Source: Peiella sedimenti (GTDB lineage Bacteria; Pseudomonadota; Alphaproteobacteria; Caulobacterales; Caulobacteraceae). From it: 64,000 nt of DNA. The DNA lies in NCBI RefSeq assembly GCF_030504955.1, contig NZ_JAUKTR010000001.1:807501-871500 (forward strand). The letters run 5' to 3'. Numbering within the stretch: the stretch's first letter is position 1; each line of letters opens with the position of its first letter. Shown here in pieces: positions 34,146-42,940 of the stretch. The notes under the pieces were generated by a model. It was not told the origin of the DNA. It made no database searches and was given only the letters and a program-made list of their open reading frames with translations. Made by a program: the position numbers and the translations under genes.

Positions 34146-34921
34146 GGCCTTGGGATCCGGTCGAACAGGTCGAAGAAGGCTTTCTCGGTTCGCGTCTCAG
34201 CCTCCTCGCGGCTCCAGCCCCGGATTTCCGCCAGTTTGTCCAGCACGTGACCCACATAAGCCGGCTCGTTGCGTCGGCCGCGATGCGGGACGGGCGCCAG
34301 GTACGGGCAGTCCGTTTCGACGATGATACGGTCTTGCGGCATGGCGTGGATAATGTCCCTCACCTCTTCCGCGGCCTTAAAGGTCGCGATGCCAGAGACC
34401 GAGAACCAGCCGCCCAGTTCCGCCGCTGTTTCAGCGAGTTTTGGACCACTGGTGTAGCAGTGCATGAGGAATCGGAACGCCCCCGCCGCCATCTCCTCGC
34501 GGAGAATATATGACATCACGTCGTCGGCCTCGCGGGTATGCACGACCAGCGGCAGACCGCTCCGCCTCGCCGCCTCGATATGCACGCGAAACACCTCTGC
34601 CTGGCGATCGCGAGGGCTGAGATCGTAGTGGAAATCCAGGCCGCATTCGCCGATGCCGACGACGCGCGGCCTAGCTGCGCGCTCCAGCAGCGCGTCCACG
34701 GTCAGCTTAGGCTCTTCCTTGGCCTCGTGGGGATGAACGCCGACGGTGCACCAGATGTCGGGGTGAGCCATGGCCAGGGCGTGGGTCGCCTCCCAGGTGG
34801 CCAGCTTGTCGGAGATCTCCACCATCAGGCCCACCCCGGCCTCGCGGGCGCGGGCGATGACTTGATCCCGATCTTCGTCGAACTGGGGCGCGTGCAGATT
34901 CACATGGCTGTCGATCAGCAT
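34142..34921 (-). CDS. tatD: TatD-family metal-dependent hydrolase
   Basis: A 259-residue TatD deoxyribonuclease-like TIM barrel. Metal ligands are in MLIDSHVNLH (the usual HxH here is HVNLH), GIGECGLDFHYD, LVVHTREADDD-like VHTREADDVM, FLMHCYTSG and IVETDCPYLAP. The product is a 3'-5' exonuclease or related hydrolase. Its start overlaps the holB stop (TAATG) and its stop overlaps the MBL gene start. In many alphaproteobacteria metG sits between holB and tatD; here it does not. Confidence 0.93.
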   Translation of the reverse strand: MLIDSHVNLHAPQFDEDRDQVIARAREAGVGLMVEISDKLATWEATHALAMAHPDIWCTVGVHPHEAKEEPKLTVDALLERAARPRVVGIGECGLDFHYDLSPRDRQAEVFRVHIEAARRSGLPLVVHTREADDVMSYILREEMAAGAFRFLMHCYTSGPKLAETAAELGGWFSVSGIATFKAAEEVRDIIHAMPQDRIIVETDCPYLAPVPHRGRRNEPAYVGHVLDKLAEIRGWSREEAETRTEKAFFDLFDRIPRP

Positions 34922-35880
34922 TAGGCGTGCGCCCCCTGCCCCTTCAACCGTCCGGCCAGCCCCAGGAAGACTTCGGCGCGGTCCAGATTGATGGCGTCCG
35001 CGTCGTCGACCGCCCGGCTAAGGTCTCGCCAGAGATCGGCGTCGCGCTCGCCGCCTCCGGCCTCGGCCCGCCTGCGAACCTGATCGGCCAGGGCGTTGAA
35101 AAGGAACTCGAACCGGTCGGCGCCGTCGGCTCCGCGAAAGCGGTCGGAGGCCTGGATCAGCTCGGCGTCGGGCGGCGGCGGACCTTCGACCAGCCGCTCG
35201 GCCAGATCGGCCAGGTCCAGCGCCTCGGTCCCGGCCAGCCGCCAGGCCAGGCCTGGGCCCCCGCCCGACAACGCGGCCAGCCTGCTCGCCTGATCGCCGC
35301 CGACGCCCCGCCGCTCGAGAAAGGCGGTGATCGCCCCGGCCTCCCAGGGCGGAAACCGCAGTTTGCGGCAGCGCGAGCGGATCGTGTCGAGCAGGCGTCC
35401 AGGGGAATGGCTGACCAGGAACAGCACCGCATTGGCCGGCGGCTCCTCGAGGATCTTCAGCACGGCGTTGGCCGCGTTGGGATTCATATCGTCGGCGGCG
35501 TCGATGATGGCCACGCGCGCCTGGGCCACGGACGGGGACTTGGCGAAGAACTCAGGCAAACGCCGGGCCTCGTCTACGGGGATGACCTTCTTCACGCGGC
35601 CGTTCTCGACCGGCCGCTCAAGCACCGTCAGATCCGGGTGCGCCCCGGCGCGGGCCAGGCGCACGGCCTGTTCCTCGGGGTTCAGGCGGATCGTGTCGGC
35701 GGCCCCCAGCAGGCGAAAGGCGGCGTGGTGGGCGAAGGTGGCCTTGCCGACCCCCTCGGGCCCGGTCAGCAGCCAAGCGTGGTGCATCCGCCCTCGGGCC
35801 AGGGCGTCCTCGAAGGCGGCGACCTGGACCTCGCAGCCCTCCAGCACGTCGGTCTCGCGCGGGTGCGGCGTCTCAGCCAT
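34921..35880 (-). CDS. holB: DNA polymerase III delta' subunit
   Basis: A 319-residue clamp-loader subunit. It begins MAETPHPRETDVLEGCEVQ and has the AAA+ Walker A GPEGVGKATFAHH, the region AIIDAADDMNPNAANAVLKILEEPPANAVLFLVSH (delta' sensor region) and TIRSRCRKLRFPPW (SRC motif). The ATG at 35880 overlaps the 3' end of tmk, and the twenty codons upstream of it belong to tmk sequence. The tmk-holB-tatD order supports the call. Confidence 0.93.
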   Translation of the reverse strand: MAETPHPRETDVLEGCEVQVAAFEDALARGRMHHAWLLTGPEGVGKATFAHHAAFRLLGAADTIRLNPEEQAVRLARAGAHPDLTVLERPVENGRVKKVIPVDEARRLPEFFAKSPSVAQARVAIIDAADDMNPNAANAVLKILEEPPANAVLFLVSHSPGRLLDTIRSRCRKLRFPPWEAGAITAFLERRGVGGDQASRLAALSGGGPGLAWRLAGTEALDLADLAERLVEGPPPPDAELIQASDRFRGADGADRFEFLFNALADQVRRRAEAGGGERDADLWRDLSRAVDDADAINLDRAEVFLGLAGRLKGQGAHA

Positions 35881-36517
35881 CGCCCAGCTCGCCCGGCCAG
35901 CGTTCGCGCAGGGCCTCCCAGACAGCGGACCCGACCGCATCGACAGAGCCCCCGGCGTCGATGATCCGGCAGCGGTCCGGCTCGGCCTCGGCGATCTTGA
36001 GGAAGCCTTCCCTCAGACGCCTGTGAAAGCCCTCGCCCTTGCTCTCGAAGCGGTCCTCGCCGCCGGCGCGGGCCTTGGCCCGCTCAAGCCCCGCCTGGGG
36101 CTCCAGGTCGAAGATCAGGGTCAGGTCCGGGCGGTCGGCGCCCACTACGGCCATGTCCAGCGCCTCGATGAAGGTGGCGTCCACCTTGCCGCCCGCGCCC
36201 TGATAGGCCCGGGTCGAATCGGAGAAACGGTCGCACAGCACCCAGTCGCCCCGCTCCAGGGCCGGACGGATCACCTGGTTCAGGTGGTCGTCGCGCGCGG
36301 CGTACATGAGCAGGGCCTCGGCCGTCGGCGTCCAGCGACCGGCCTCGCCGTTGACCAGGAGGGCCCGCAGAGCCTCGGCGCCGGGCGAGCCGCCGGGCTC
36401 GCGCGTCTGCACCACGCTGAGCCCGCGCCCCCGCAAGGCTTCAGCCAGGCGGGCGATCTGGGTGGACTTGCCGGTCCCCTCCCCGCCCTCGAACGTAATG
36501 AATCTGCCGCGCGCCAC
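35873..36517 (-). CDS. tmk: Thymidylate kinase
   Basis: A 214-residue dTMP kinase making dTDP for DNA synthesis. The P-loop is FITFEGGEGTGKSTQIARLAE, the DRx motif is WVLCDRFSDSTRAYQGAGG, and the substrate segment TREPGGSPGAEALR is typical. GDWVLCDRF and LTLIFDLEPQAGLERAKAR match bacterial TMKs. It heads the cluster and overlaps holB by eight bases. Confidence 0.96.
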   Translation of the reverse strand: MARGRFITFEGGEGTGKSTQIARLAEALRGRGLSVVQTREPGGSPGAEALRALLVNGEAGRWTPTAEALLMYAARDDHLNQVIRPALERGDWVLCDRFSDSTRAYQGAGGKVDATFIEALDMAVVGADRPDLTLIFDLEPQAGLERAKARAGGEDRFESKGEGFHRRLREGFLKIAEAEPDRCRIIDAGGSVDAVGSAVWEALRERWPGELGDG

Positions 36518-36577
36518 GGGCGCACAATGGCCGGATGCGGAGCCGAGGCAAGCCCGGCGGACCGCTAATTTCGTGGA

Positions 36578-37369
36578 TCAGAGGCCCGCGACCAGGCGCG
36601 CGTCCCAAAGGCCCAGGCTGACGGCCCTGGCCCGGGCCAGTTCGGCCTCGTTGGGATCCGTCCAGGGCCCCAGCAGCACGCGGTAGAGGCGGCGGCCGTC
36701 GACCCGGGTCTCGTCGATGCGGGCCTGACCCAGCTGGCGGGCGACCCCTTCGGCGTTGTCGCGCTCGGCGAAGGCCCCGGCCTGGACCCAGACGGGCCGC
36801 GCGGTTTCGGGATTGATCGAGGGCTGGCCGGTTCCTCCGCCCCGAGGCGCAGGGCCCAGATAGCGCACCCGCACCTGGCCGACGCCCCGCTGCAGCAAGC
36901 CCAGCTGGTCGGCCGCGCCGCGCGACAGGTCGATGATGCGCCCGTCCACGAAGGGCCCCCGGTCGTTCAGCCGCAGAACCACGCTGCGCCCGTTCTCGAG
37001 GTTGGTCACCTCGACCAGACCCGGAAGCGGCAGGGTCTTATGGGCCGCCGACAGGCCGTGCATGTCGAAGCGCTCGCCCGTGGCCGTGGGCCGGCCGTGG
37101 AAGGCGTCGCCGTACCAGGAGGCCTGGCCCACCTCGTCATAGTCCGGGTCCGCCTGGGGCGTGTACCAGCGCCCGCGCACCTGATAGGGCCGCATGGTCC
37201 CCGAGACGATCGGCGCGGGATCGCTGACCTGGGGCGTGGCCGCCGGACGGCTGGGATAGGAAGGGCTCGGGCCAAGGCTTCCACGCGGCGTCGAGGCGCA
37301 GGCGGCGGCCGTCAGGGCCAGAAGGCCTACCAACGCGGCGCGCAGGATCGAAAGGCGTCCGTTCCCCAT
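36578..37369 (-). CDS. rlpA: RlpA-type septal lipoprotein with SPOR domain
   Basis: A 263-residue lipoprotein: signal with lipobox TAAAC (Cys near 24), then the double-psi beta-barrel domain (GQASWYGDAFHGRPTATGERFDM, LPGLVEVTNLENGRSVVLR, NDRGPFVDGRIIDLSRGAA) and a C-terminal SPOR domain (VWVQAGAFAERDNAEGVARQL ... YRVLLGPW). SPOR binds denuded peptidoglycan at the division site; the barrel may be a lytic transglycosylase that cuts it. It precedes tmk on the same strand with a 60-base gap. Confidence 0.92.
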   Translation of the reverse strand: MGNGRLSILRAALVGLLALTAAACASTPRGSLGPSPSYPSRPAATPQVSDPAPIVSGTMRPYQVRGRWYTPQADPDYDEVGQASWYGDAFHGRPTATGERFDMHGLSAAHKTLPLPGLVEVTNLENGRSVVLRLNDRGPFVDGRIIDLSRGAADQLGLLQRGVGQVRVRYLGPAPRGGGTGQPSINPETARPVWVQAGAFAERDNAEGVARQLGQARIDETRVDGRRLYRVLLGPWTDPNEAELARARAVSLGLWDARLVAGL

Positions 37370-37461
37370 GCCGGGAACTGTGATCTGCCCCTTCTCAAGG
37401 TTTGGTTAAGGCTGCCGAGCCGCTAGGCAGAGCCGCGAATGCGCCCTAGAAGGCCCGCTCC

Positions 37462-37551
37462 GGACAGGTGGCCGAGTGGTTTAAGGCAGCGGTCTTGAAA
37501 ACCGCCGTGGGTGGAAGCCCACCGTGGGTTCGAATCCCACCCTGTCCGCCA
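37462..37551 (+). tRNA. tRNA-Ser (UGA)
   Basis: A 90-base class II tRNA. The acceptor stem GGACAGG pairs with CCTGTCC (37541-37547), with discriminator G and an encoded CCA. The anticodon loop CTTGAAA gives anticodon TGA. The long variable arm (GTGGGTGGAAGCCCACC) and the T-loop GGTTCGAATCC are as expected for serine. Confidence 0.97.
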
Positions 37552-37599
37552 CCTCCCCTCTCTTTCCGTCGCGTGGCGGGGCGCCAGAGCGAAAACGGG

Positions 37600-37635
37600 G
37601 CGCCAAACCGTGCCAAACCCTGCCAGATCGCGCCA
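37600..37635 (-). repeat. 36-bp intergenic repeat, copy 2
   Basis: The exact reverse complement of the sequence at 29178-29213. It lies 48 bases after the tRNA-Ser 3' end and five bases before the stop codon of the minus-strand HTH gene, so again in a convergent 3' region. The pairing inverted repeat seen in copy 1 is imperfect here. Confidence 0.85.
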
Positions 37636-37640
37636 TTGGA

Positions 37641-38159
37641 CTAAATCGCCCCACCCGACCGGCGCGGCTTCGCCAGCCAGATCATGAGCTTGGCGAAGGC
37701 CTCGTCGGCCGCCGGCTTGTCCTGGGGCGGCAACTGCACCTGTTCCGCCAGGCGCTGGAGCTTGAGCCAGGCGGCGGCCTCGTTCAGGTGATCGTCCGCG
37801 GCCGCCTCGCAGGCCCGCCGGAAGGCGTAGGCGCGAAAGCCCGTGCGGCTGGGCGAGGCCTTGAGCGCTTCAGCCTCGGGGTCCGGGTCAGAGCCCTGGA
37901 CACTGTCTTCGGCGGGCGCAGATGGGAGGATATCCGGCTCGGAGGGCGGCTGAACGTCGACACGCCGCCAGCCCTGTACCGACGCGCGACGGCGAAGGGA
38001 CCGCTCGGAAAGGCCGTAGCGTTCCGCCACCACCGGGGCGCTGTCCCCGGCCAGGTAATCCTGACGGGCGCGGCACCAGAGCTCGGATCGGTGCGGCCTC
38101 TGGGCGAAGGTCGGGATGGGGCCGATGAAGGGCTGGGCGGGGGTGTGTTCGTCGGTCAT
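37641..38159 (-). CDS. HTH protein resembling a phage terminase small subunit
   Basis: A 172-residue protein with a homeodomain-like helix-turn-helix: RARQDYLAGDSAPVVAERYG followed by LSERSLRRRASVQGWRRVD. This 'xxYGxSxxTLxxxAxxxGW' pattern is common in phage terminase small subunits and transposase-like proteins. The C-terminal half is helical (TGFRAYAFRRACEAAADDHLNEAAAWLKLQRLAEQ). No large terminase subunit is nearby, so it may be a domesticated remnant or a housekeeping DNA-binding protein. Confidence 0.62.
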   Translation of the reverse strand: MTDEHTPAQPFIGPIPTFAQRPHRSELWCRARQDYLAGDSAPVVAERYGLSERSLRRRASVQGWRRVDVQPPSEPDILPSAPAEDSVQGSDPDPEAEALKASPSRTGFRAYAFRRACEAAADDHLNEAAAWLKLQRLAEQVQLPPQDKPAADEAFAKLMIWLAKPRRSGGAI

Positions 38160-38207
38160 GCAGGCATTGTCGGGCTGCGCGACGGGGCGGGGATAAGTGT
38201 TCTCCCC

Positions 38208-38789
38208 TCACCCAAACCCATGCCGGGTCAGGGCGTCGTCCACGCGCTGGACCGCCGCCTCGGGATCGTCCTCTACGAACCGCTTCTCCTGCACCTGAAG
38301 GTCTCGCCCCAGGGCGCGGAAGCGCTCCTGCAGCTCGCGGTCCTCGGGCGGCGTCTCCAGCCAGACCTCGTTGGCCTCATCGCGCTGCGTGAGGCCCTTT
38401 TCCTTGGCCCAACTGGAGCCGATGCGCACCCCGGCATAGAGGATGCTGGCCTGAAAGGCGCCGCAACCGCCAGCGCGGCAGGCGGCCTGGAACATGACGT
38501 CGGCGGCCTTACGTTCCGGGCCGTCAGTAGGGAAGTCCACGCAGGCCTTGTCATGCACGATGGAGGCGCGGCGGTAGTTCCCCGTATAGGGCGAGCCGAC
38601 GATGCTCCACAGGGCGCGCGGGATGCTGGCGCCGTCCACCACGAAACCCGCCGGAGCCGACCACAGGCGGCCGGTCCTGGCCTCGGTGAAGGTGAAAGCC
38701 TCCAGCAGCTTCATCATGCGGCCGCCCGACGGCGCCGTCAGCCACTGGGCCAGCGGCTCTCCGCTGAAGACGCCGAACCGGTCAGCCAT
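38208..38789 (-). CDS. DUF1353 protein
   Basis: A 193-residue DUF1353 protein. The family core is WSAPAGFVVDGASIPRALWSIVGSPYTGNYRRASIVHDKAC, with the GFxxDGASIPR and HD features. DUF1353 genes are frequent in phage and prophage genomes, and their function is not known. The ATG at 38789 has AGGG upstream. It is followed on the same strand by the terminase-like HTH gene, which together with the adjacent tRNA hints at an old phage remnant. Confidence 0.78.
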   Translation of the reverse strand: MADRFGVFSGEPLAQWLTAPSGGRMMKLLEAFTFTEARTGRLWSAPAGFVVDGASIPRALWSIVGSPYTGNYRRASIVHDKACVDFPTDGPERKAADVMFQAACRAGGCGAFQASILYAGVRIGSSWAKEKGLTQRDEANEVWLETPPEDRELQERFRALGRDLQVQEKRFVEDDPEAAVQRVDDALTRHGFG

Positions 38790-38974
38790 GCCCCTGCCCT
38801 CCACCTCTGATGGGCCGAAGGCTGACGCCTAAGAGGCGCGGGCGTCAATGCGCCGAGCGGTTCAGGTGGACCGATGCAGCTAAGCCGAGGAACTGTCGCC
38901 GATTCCTCGCCGGGACGCTTGCCCCCATCGCGTGCTTCGGCCAAGCTCGACCGCGTCTCGGGAGGAGTGATCTG

Positions 38975-39586
38975 ATGCGGTGGAGTGGGTTGATCGCCCT
39001 GGCGGCGGCGGTGCTGGCCGGCGCGGCGGCGCAGGCGGAAGAATGGGCCAGGCTCGAGACTGGGGACCGGGCGACGCGTTGGGGCATCAATCCCTCCTCC
39101 ATACGAACCGAGGCCTATGGGCCGACGCGGGCCTGGTTCATTCGCGCCATCCCACCCGTGGGAGAGGACAGCCCCGACTATCGCTTGTCGCTGGAGGCCT
39201 TTGACTGTGAGCGGTACGTGCGGCTGACCGAGACCGTCGTCGATTACCGCATGGAGAGTTATGGCGAGTTCGCCGGCGAGCGGCGGAACCCCGGTGATCG
39301 CGAAGAGCTGGTCCCCAACACCGTCGGCTATGCCCTGATGGAGGCGGCGTGCAGCGGCCGCGGCCAGGGACCGAGAAGCTGGAGCGAGCGCGATTTCGTC
39401 GAGGCCTTCCGGCGCGACTGGACGGCCCAAAATTATAGCAACAGTCCGCCCTATGGAGTAGGCGATCTGGCGCCGCCCTGCAGCACGCGGAGTTGGGATT
39501 GCGAGGTCTGGGAGCGTGAGTGGCGCGGGCGGGGGCTGGCCGAGGGCGTGACCGTGGCTCCGAGCGGGCGGATCATGGCCAACTGA
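38975..39586 (+). CDS. Secreted hypothetical protein (surface-adhesin E-like)
   Basis: A 203-residue protein with a short signal peptide (LIALAAAVLAGAAAQA, cut near residue 20). The start at 38975 is backed by a strong SD (GGAGGAG). The mature start EEWARLETGDRATRWGINPSSIRTE, the W/F-I-R-AIPP stretch and SLEAFDCERYVRLTETVV resemble the surface-adhesin protein E fold of small periplasmic proteins, but similarity is weak. Cysteines in FDCERY, EAACSG, PPCSTRSWDCEVW could form disulfides. It is divergent from the DUF1353 gene with a 185-base gap. Confidence 0.72.
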   Translation: MRWSGLIALAAAVLAGAAAQAEEWARLETGDRATRWGINPSSIRTEAYGPTRAWFIRAIPPVGEDSPDYRLSLEAFDCERYVRLTETVVDYRMESYGEFAGERRNPGDREELVPNTVGYALMEAACSGRGQGPRSWSERDFVEAFRRDWTAQNYSNSPPYGVGDLAPPCSTRSWDCEVWEREWRGRGLAEGVTVAPSGRIMAN

Positions 39587-39610
39587 GGCCGCCTTGGCCT
39601 CCCTGTCCCT

Positions 39611-42600
39611 CTAGTGAAAGTCCCTTGAGCCCGGCAGCATGCGCAGGTTGCGCGGGTGCTGGGGGTGCACAAACTCATCCGCGCCGGACAGCTGGATGAC
39701 TGGGGTGTGGTCCGGCGACAGGGGGTTCAGCTCGGCCGAGCGGTCGAACAGGCGATGGGCCATCAGGTGGACGACGCCCTCGGGGCTCTTTTCGACCACG
39801 CCCTCCACCGCCAGCAGACGGGCGGCCATGACCTCGCGGCGGAAGGCCTCGAAGGTGCGCTCCCACAGCACGAGGTTGGTGATCCCGGTCTCGTCCTCGA
39901 GCGTGATGAAGATGGCCTTGCCGTTGCCGGGCCGCTGGCGGACCAGAACGATGCCGGCGGCCTTGACCCGCGCGCCCGAGCGTTTCGCCTCCACCTGGGC
40001 GCAGGTCAGCATGCCCTCGGCCTGGAACACCGGCCGCAGCAGGGACATGGGGTGCCCCTTCAGGGACAGGCGCGTGGTCTGGTAGTCGGCGGCCACGTGT
40101 TCGCCAAGGGCCATGCGCGGCAGGTGAGCGTCCGGCTCCTCGGCCAGCTCGTGGACCTGGGCCGCGGCGAACAGCGGCAGGGCGTCGTCGTCGGGCAGGC
40201 GGCGGGCCGCCCACAGGGCCTCGCGCCGGTCCAGCCCCAGGGAGCGGAAGGCATCCGCGTCGGCCAGCCTGCGGATGGCGGCCACGGCCAGGCCCGCCCG
40301 GCGCATCAGCCCCTCCAGACTGTCGAAGTCCGGGGACCGGGCGGCCAGGATCGCCTCGGCCCAGTCCTGGCGGAAGCCGTCGATCTGGCGGAAGCCCAGG
40401 CGCAGGGCCAAGCCCCCTTCCCCGCGCTCCAGTGTGTTGTCCCAGGCTGAGCGGTTCACATCGATGGGCCGAACCTCGACGCCGTGCTCCTGGGCGTCGC
40501 GCACGATCTGGGCGGGCGCGTAGAAGCCCATGGGCTGGCTGTTCAGCAGGGCGCAGGCGAAGGCCGCCGGATGTCGGCACTTGATGTAGCTGGACACATA
40601 GACCAGGCGCGCGAAGCTGGCGGCGTGGCTCTCGGGAAAACCGTAGCTGCCGAAGCCCTTGATCTGCTCCCAGCAGCGGGCGGCGAACTCGGGGTCATAG
40701 CCGCGCTCGACCATGCGGCCGACGAAGCGGCTCTCATAGGTGTGCAGGGTCCCGTCGCCGCGGAAGGTGCCCATGGCCTTGCGCAGGCCGTTGGCCTCGG
40801 CCTCGGTGAACTCGGCCGCCACCATGGCCACCTTCATGGCCTGTTCCTGGAACAGCGGCACGCCGAGGGTCCGGTTGAGCACCTTCTCGAGCTCGTTGGG
40901 ATCGTGCGGCGGCGCGGGGCTGGCGTAGAGGACCGCTTCCTTGCCGCCCCGCCGGCGCAGATAAGGGTGCACCATGTCGCCCTGGATCGGGCCGGGCCGG
41001 ACGATGGCCACCTGGATGACCAGGTCATAGAAGGCGCGCGGCCGAAGGCGCGGCAGCATGTTGATCTGGGCGCGGCTCTCCACCTGGAAGACGCCGATGG
41101 AGTCGCCCCGGCACAGCATGTCGTAGACGTCGGGCTGGTCCGGCGGGACCGTGGCCAGATCGAAATCGGCGCCCTCGTGGTCGCGCATTAGATCAAGCGC
41201 TTTCTTGACGCAGGTCAGCATGCCCAGGGCCAGCACATCGACCTTCATCAGGCCCAGTTCGTCGATGTCGTCCTTGTCCCACTCGATGAAGGTGCGGTCG
41301 GGCATGGCCGCGTTGCCGATGGGGACCAGCTCGTCCAGCCGGCCGCGCGCCAGGATGAAGCCGCCCACATGCTGGCTGAGGTGCCGTGGAAAACCGAGGA
41401 TCCGGCCCGCCATGTCCACGGCCCGGCGGATCATGAGATTGGCGGGGTCGAGCCCGGCCTGAAGCACCTGGCTGTCGGGGATGCTGGTCCCCCAGTGGCC
41501 CCACTGCACCGAGGCCATGCGGGCGGTGACGTCCTCGGTCAGCCCCAGGGCCTTGCCCACCTCGCGGATGGCGCTGCGCGGGCGATAGCGGATGACGGTG
41601 GCGGCGATGCCGGCGCGCTCGCGGCCATAGCGGGCGTAGATGTGCTGGATGATCTCCTCGCGCCGCTCGTGCTCGAAATCCACGTCTATGTCGGGCGGCT
41701 CGTCGCGGGCCGTGGACAGGAAGCGCTCGAACAGGACGTCGTGGCTGGCCGGATCGACGCTGGTGATGCCCAGCACGTAGCAGACGGCCGAGTTGGCGGC
41801 CGAGCCGCGCCCCTGACACAGGATGCCCCGGTTCTCGGCCTCGCGGACGATGTCGTGGATGGTCAGGAAGTAAGGCGCCAGACCGCGGTCGGCGATGAAG
41901 GCCAGCTCCTTGTCGAGGATGGCCTGGACCTTGCCCGGCACGCCGTCGGGATAGCGGTGCAGGGCGCGCCTGGCGGTCAGATTCTCAAGCCAGGCCTGGG
42001 GCGTCCAGCCGGGCGGAATGGGCTCTTCCGGGTACTCGTAGCGCAGCTGGTCCAGATCAAAGCCCGAGCGGGCCAGCAGGTGCTGCGTCTCAGCCAGAGC
42101 CTCGGGCGCATCGGCGAACAGGCGCGCCATCTCGGGAGGCGCCTTCAGATGGCGCTCGGCGTTGGCCAGCAGGCGACGTCCTGCTTGGTCGATGCTGACA
42201 CCTTCCCTGATGCAGGTCAGCACGTCCTGAAGATCGCGCTCCGCCGGGTCGTGGTAGAGCACGTCGTTCATGGCCAGGAGCGGCGTTGAGGCCCCTTCGG
42301 CCAACGCCTTCAGCCGCGCCAGGCGGCGGCGGTCGTCGCCCTGGCGGTGCATGGCCGCGCCCAGCCAGACGGCGCCGGGGCGAGCGTCATTCAGGCGGCC
42401 GATGAGGGTTTCCAGCCCCTCCAGACGGCGCGGCGGCACGGCGATCAGCAGCAGACCTTCCGGATCGGCCAGCAGGTCGTTCAGGCGGATCGGGCACTCG
42501 CCCTTCTTCGCGCGGCGATTTCCCAGGGTCAGCAGGCGCGTCAGGCGGCCCCAGCCGGCGCGGTCCTCAGCATAGGCGACGATGTCCGGCGTGCCGTCCT

Positions 42601-42940
42601 CGAAGGCCAGACGCGTTCCGGTCAGCAGGCGGAAAGCGTGGGCCCGCGCCTTGACCAGGTCGGACAGGGCCGGGTCGTTGAGCGGATCTTCGCGAAAGGC
42701 CACTTCGCCGGGCGAGCCGCCCTCGCGCACCTTCTCGGGCGGGGACCAGCCGTCGGCCCGCAGCTGGTTGAGCGCGCTCCAGGCCCTGACCACGCCCGCG
42801 ACCGTGTTGCGGTCCGCCAGCCCCAGGCCGGTATGTCCCTTCAGGATCGCCGTCAGCACCAGGGTCTTAGGGTGCGAAGCCCCGCGCAGGAAGGAGAAGT
42901 TGCTGGCGCACACGAGCTCGGCGTAGGCGGGCGCGGTCAT
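39611..42940 (-). CDS. dnaE2: Error-prone DNA polymerase DnaE2 (ImuC)
   Basis: A 1109-residue C-family polymerase of the DnaE2/ImuC type. It starts MTAPAYAELVCASNFSFLRG with the PHP domain (degenerate, as usual here). Catalytic aspartates are in PDIDVDFEHERREEI and in DELGLMKVDVLALGMLT. The C-terminal OB region has RVKAAGIVLVRQRPGNGKAI. It performs SOS-induced translesion synthesis together with ImuA and ImuB. Its ATG overlaps the imuB stop (ATGA). The region upstream of 42940 in the same frame belongs to imuB and was excluded. Confidence 0.96.
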   Translation of the reverse strand: MTAPAYAELVCASNFSFLRGASHPKTLVLTAILKGHTGLGLADRNTVAGVVRAWSALNQLRADGWSPPEKVREGGSPGEVAFREDPLNDPALSDLVKARAHAFRLLTGTRLAFEDGTPDIVAYAEDRAGWGRLTRLLTLGNRRAKKGECPIRLNDLLADPEGLLLIAVPPRRLEGLETLIGRLNDARPGAVWLGAAMHRQGDDRRRLARLKALAEGASTPLLAMNDVLYHDPAERDLQDVLTCIREGVSIDQAGRRLLANAERHLKAPPEMARLFADAPEALAETQHLLARSGFDLDQLRYEYPEEPIPPGWTPQAWLENLTARRALHRYPDGVPGKVQAILDKELAFIADRGLAPYFLTIHDIVREAENRGILCQGRGSAANSAVCYVLGITSVDPASHDVLFERFLSTARDEPPDIDVDFEHERREEIIQHIYARYGRERAGIAATVIRYRPRSAIREVGKALGLTEDVTARMASVQWGHWGTSIPDSQVLQAGLDPANLMIRRAVDMAGRILGFPRHLSQHVGGFILARGRLDELVPIGNAAMPDRTFIEWDKDDIDELGLMKVDVLALGMLTCVKKALDLMRDHEGADFDLATVPPDQPDVYDMLCRGDSIGVFQVESRAQINMLPRLRPRAFYDLVIQVAIVRPGPIQGDMVHPYLRRRGGKEAVLYASPAPPHDPNELEKVLNRTLGVPLFQEQAMKVAMVAAEFTEAEANGLRKAMGTFRGDGTLHTYESRFVGRMVERGYDPEFAARCWEQIKGFGSYGFPESHAASFARLVYVSSYIKCRHPAAFACALLNSQPMGFYAPAQIVRDAQEHGVEVRPIDVNRSAWDNTLERGEGGLALRLGFRQIDGFRQDWAEAILAARSPDFDSLEGLMRRAGLAVAAIRRLADADAFRSLGLDRREALWAARRLPDDDALPLFAAAQVHELAEEPDAHLPRMALGEHVAADYQTTRLSLKGHPMSLLRPVFQAEGMLTCAQVEAKRSGARVKAAGIVLVRQRPGNGKAIFITLEDETGITNLVLWERTFEAFRREVMAARLLAVEGVVEKSPEGVVHLMAHRLFDRSAELNPLSPDHTPVIQLSGADEFVHPQHPRNLRMLPGSRDFH

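Noticed and set aside
37462..37635. The 36-bp repeat near tRNA-Ser as a phage attachment site
   Set aside because: It does not contain tRNA sequence, and the other copy is 8 kb away in inverted orientation among housekeeping genes.
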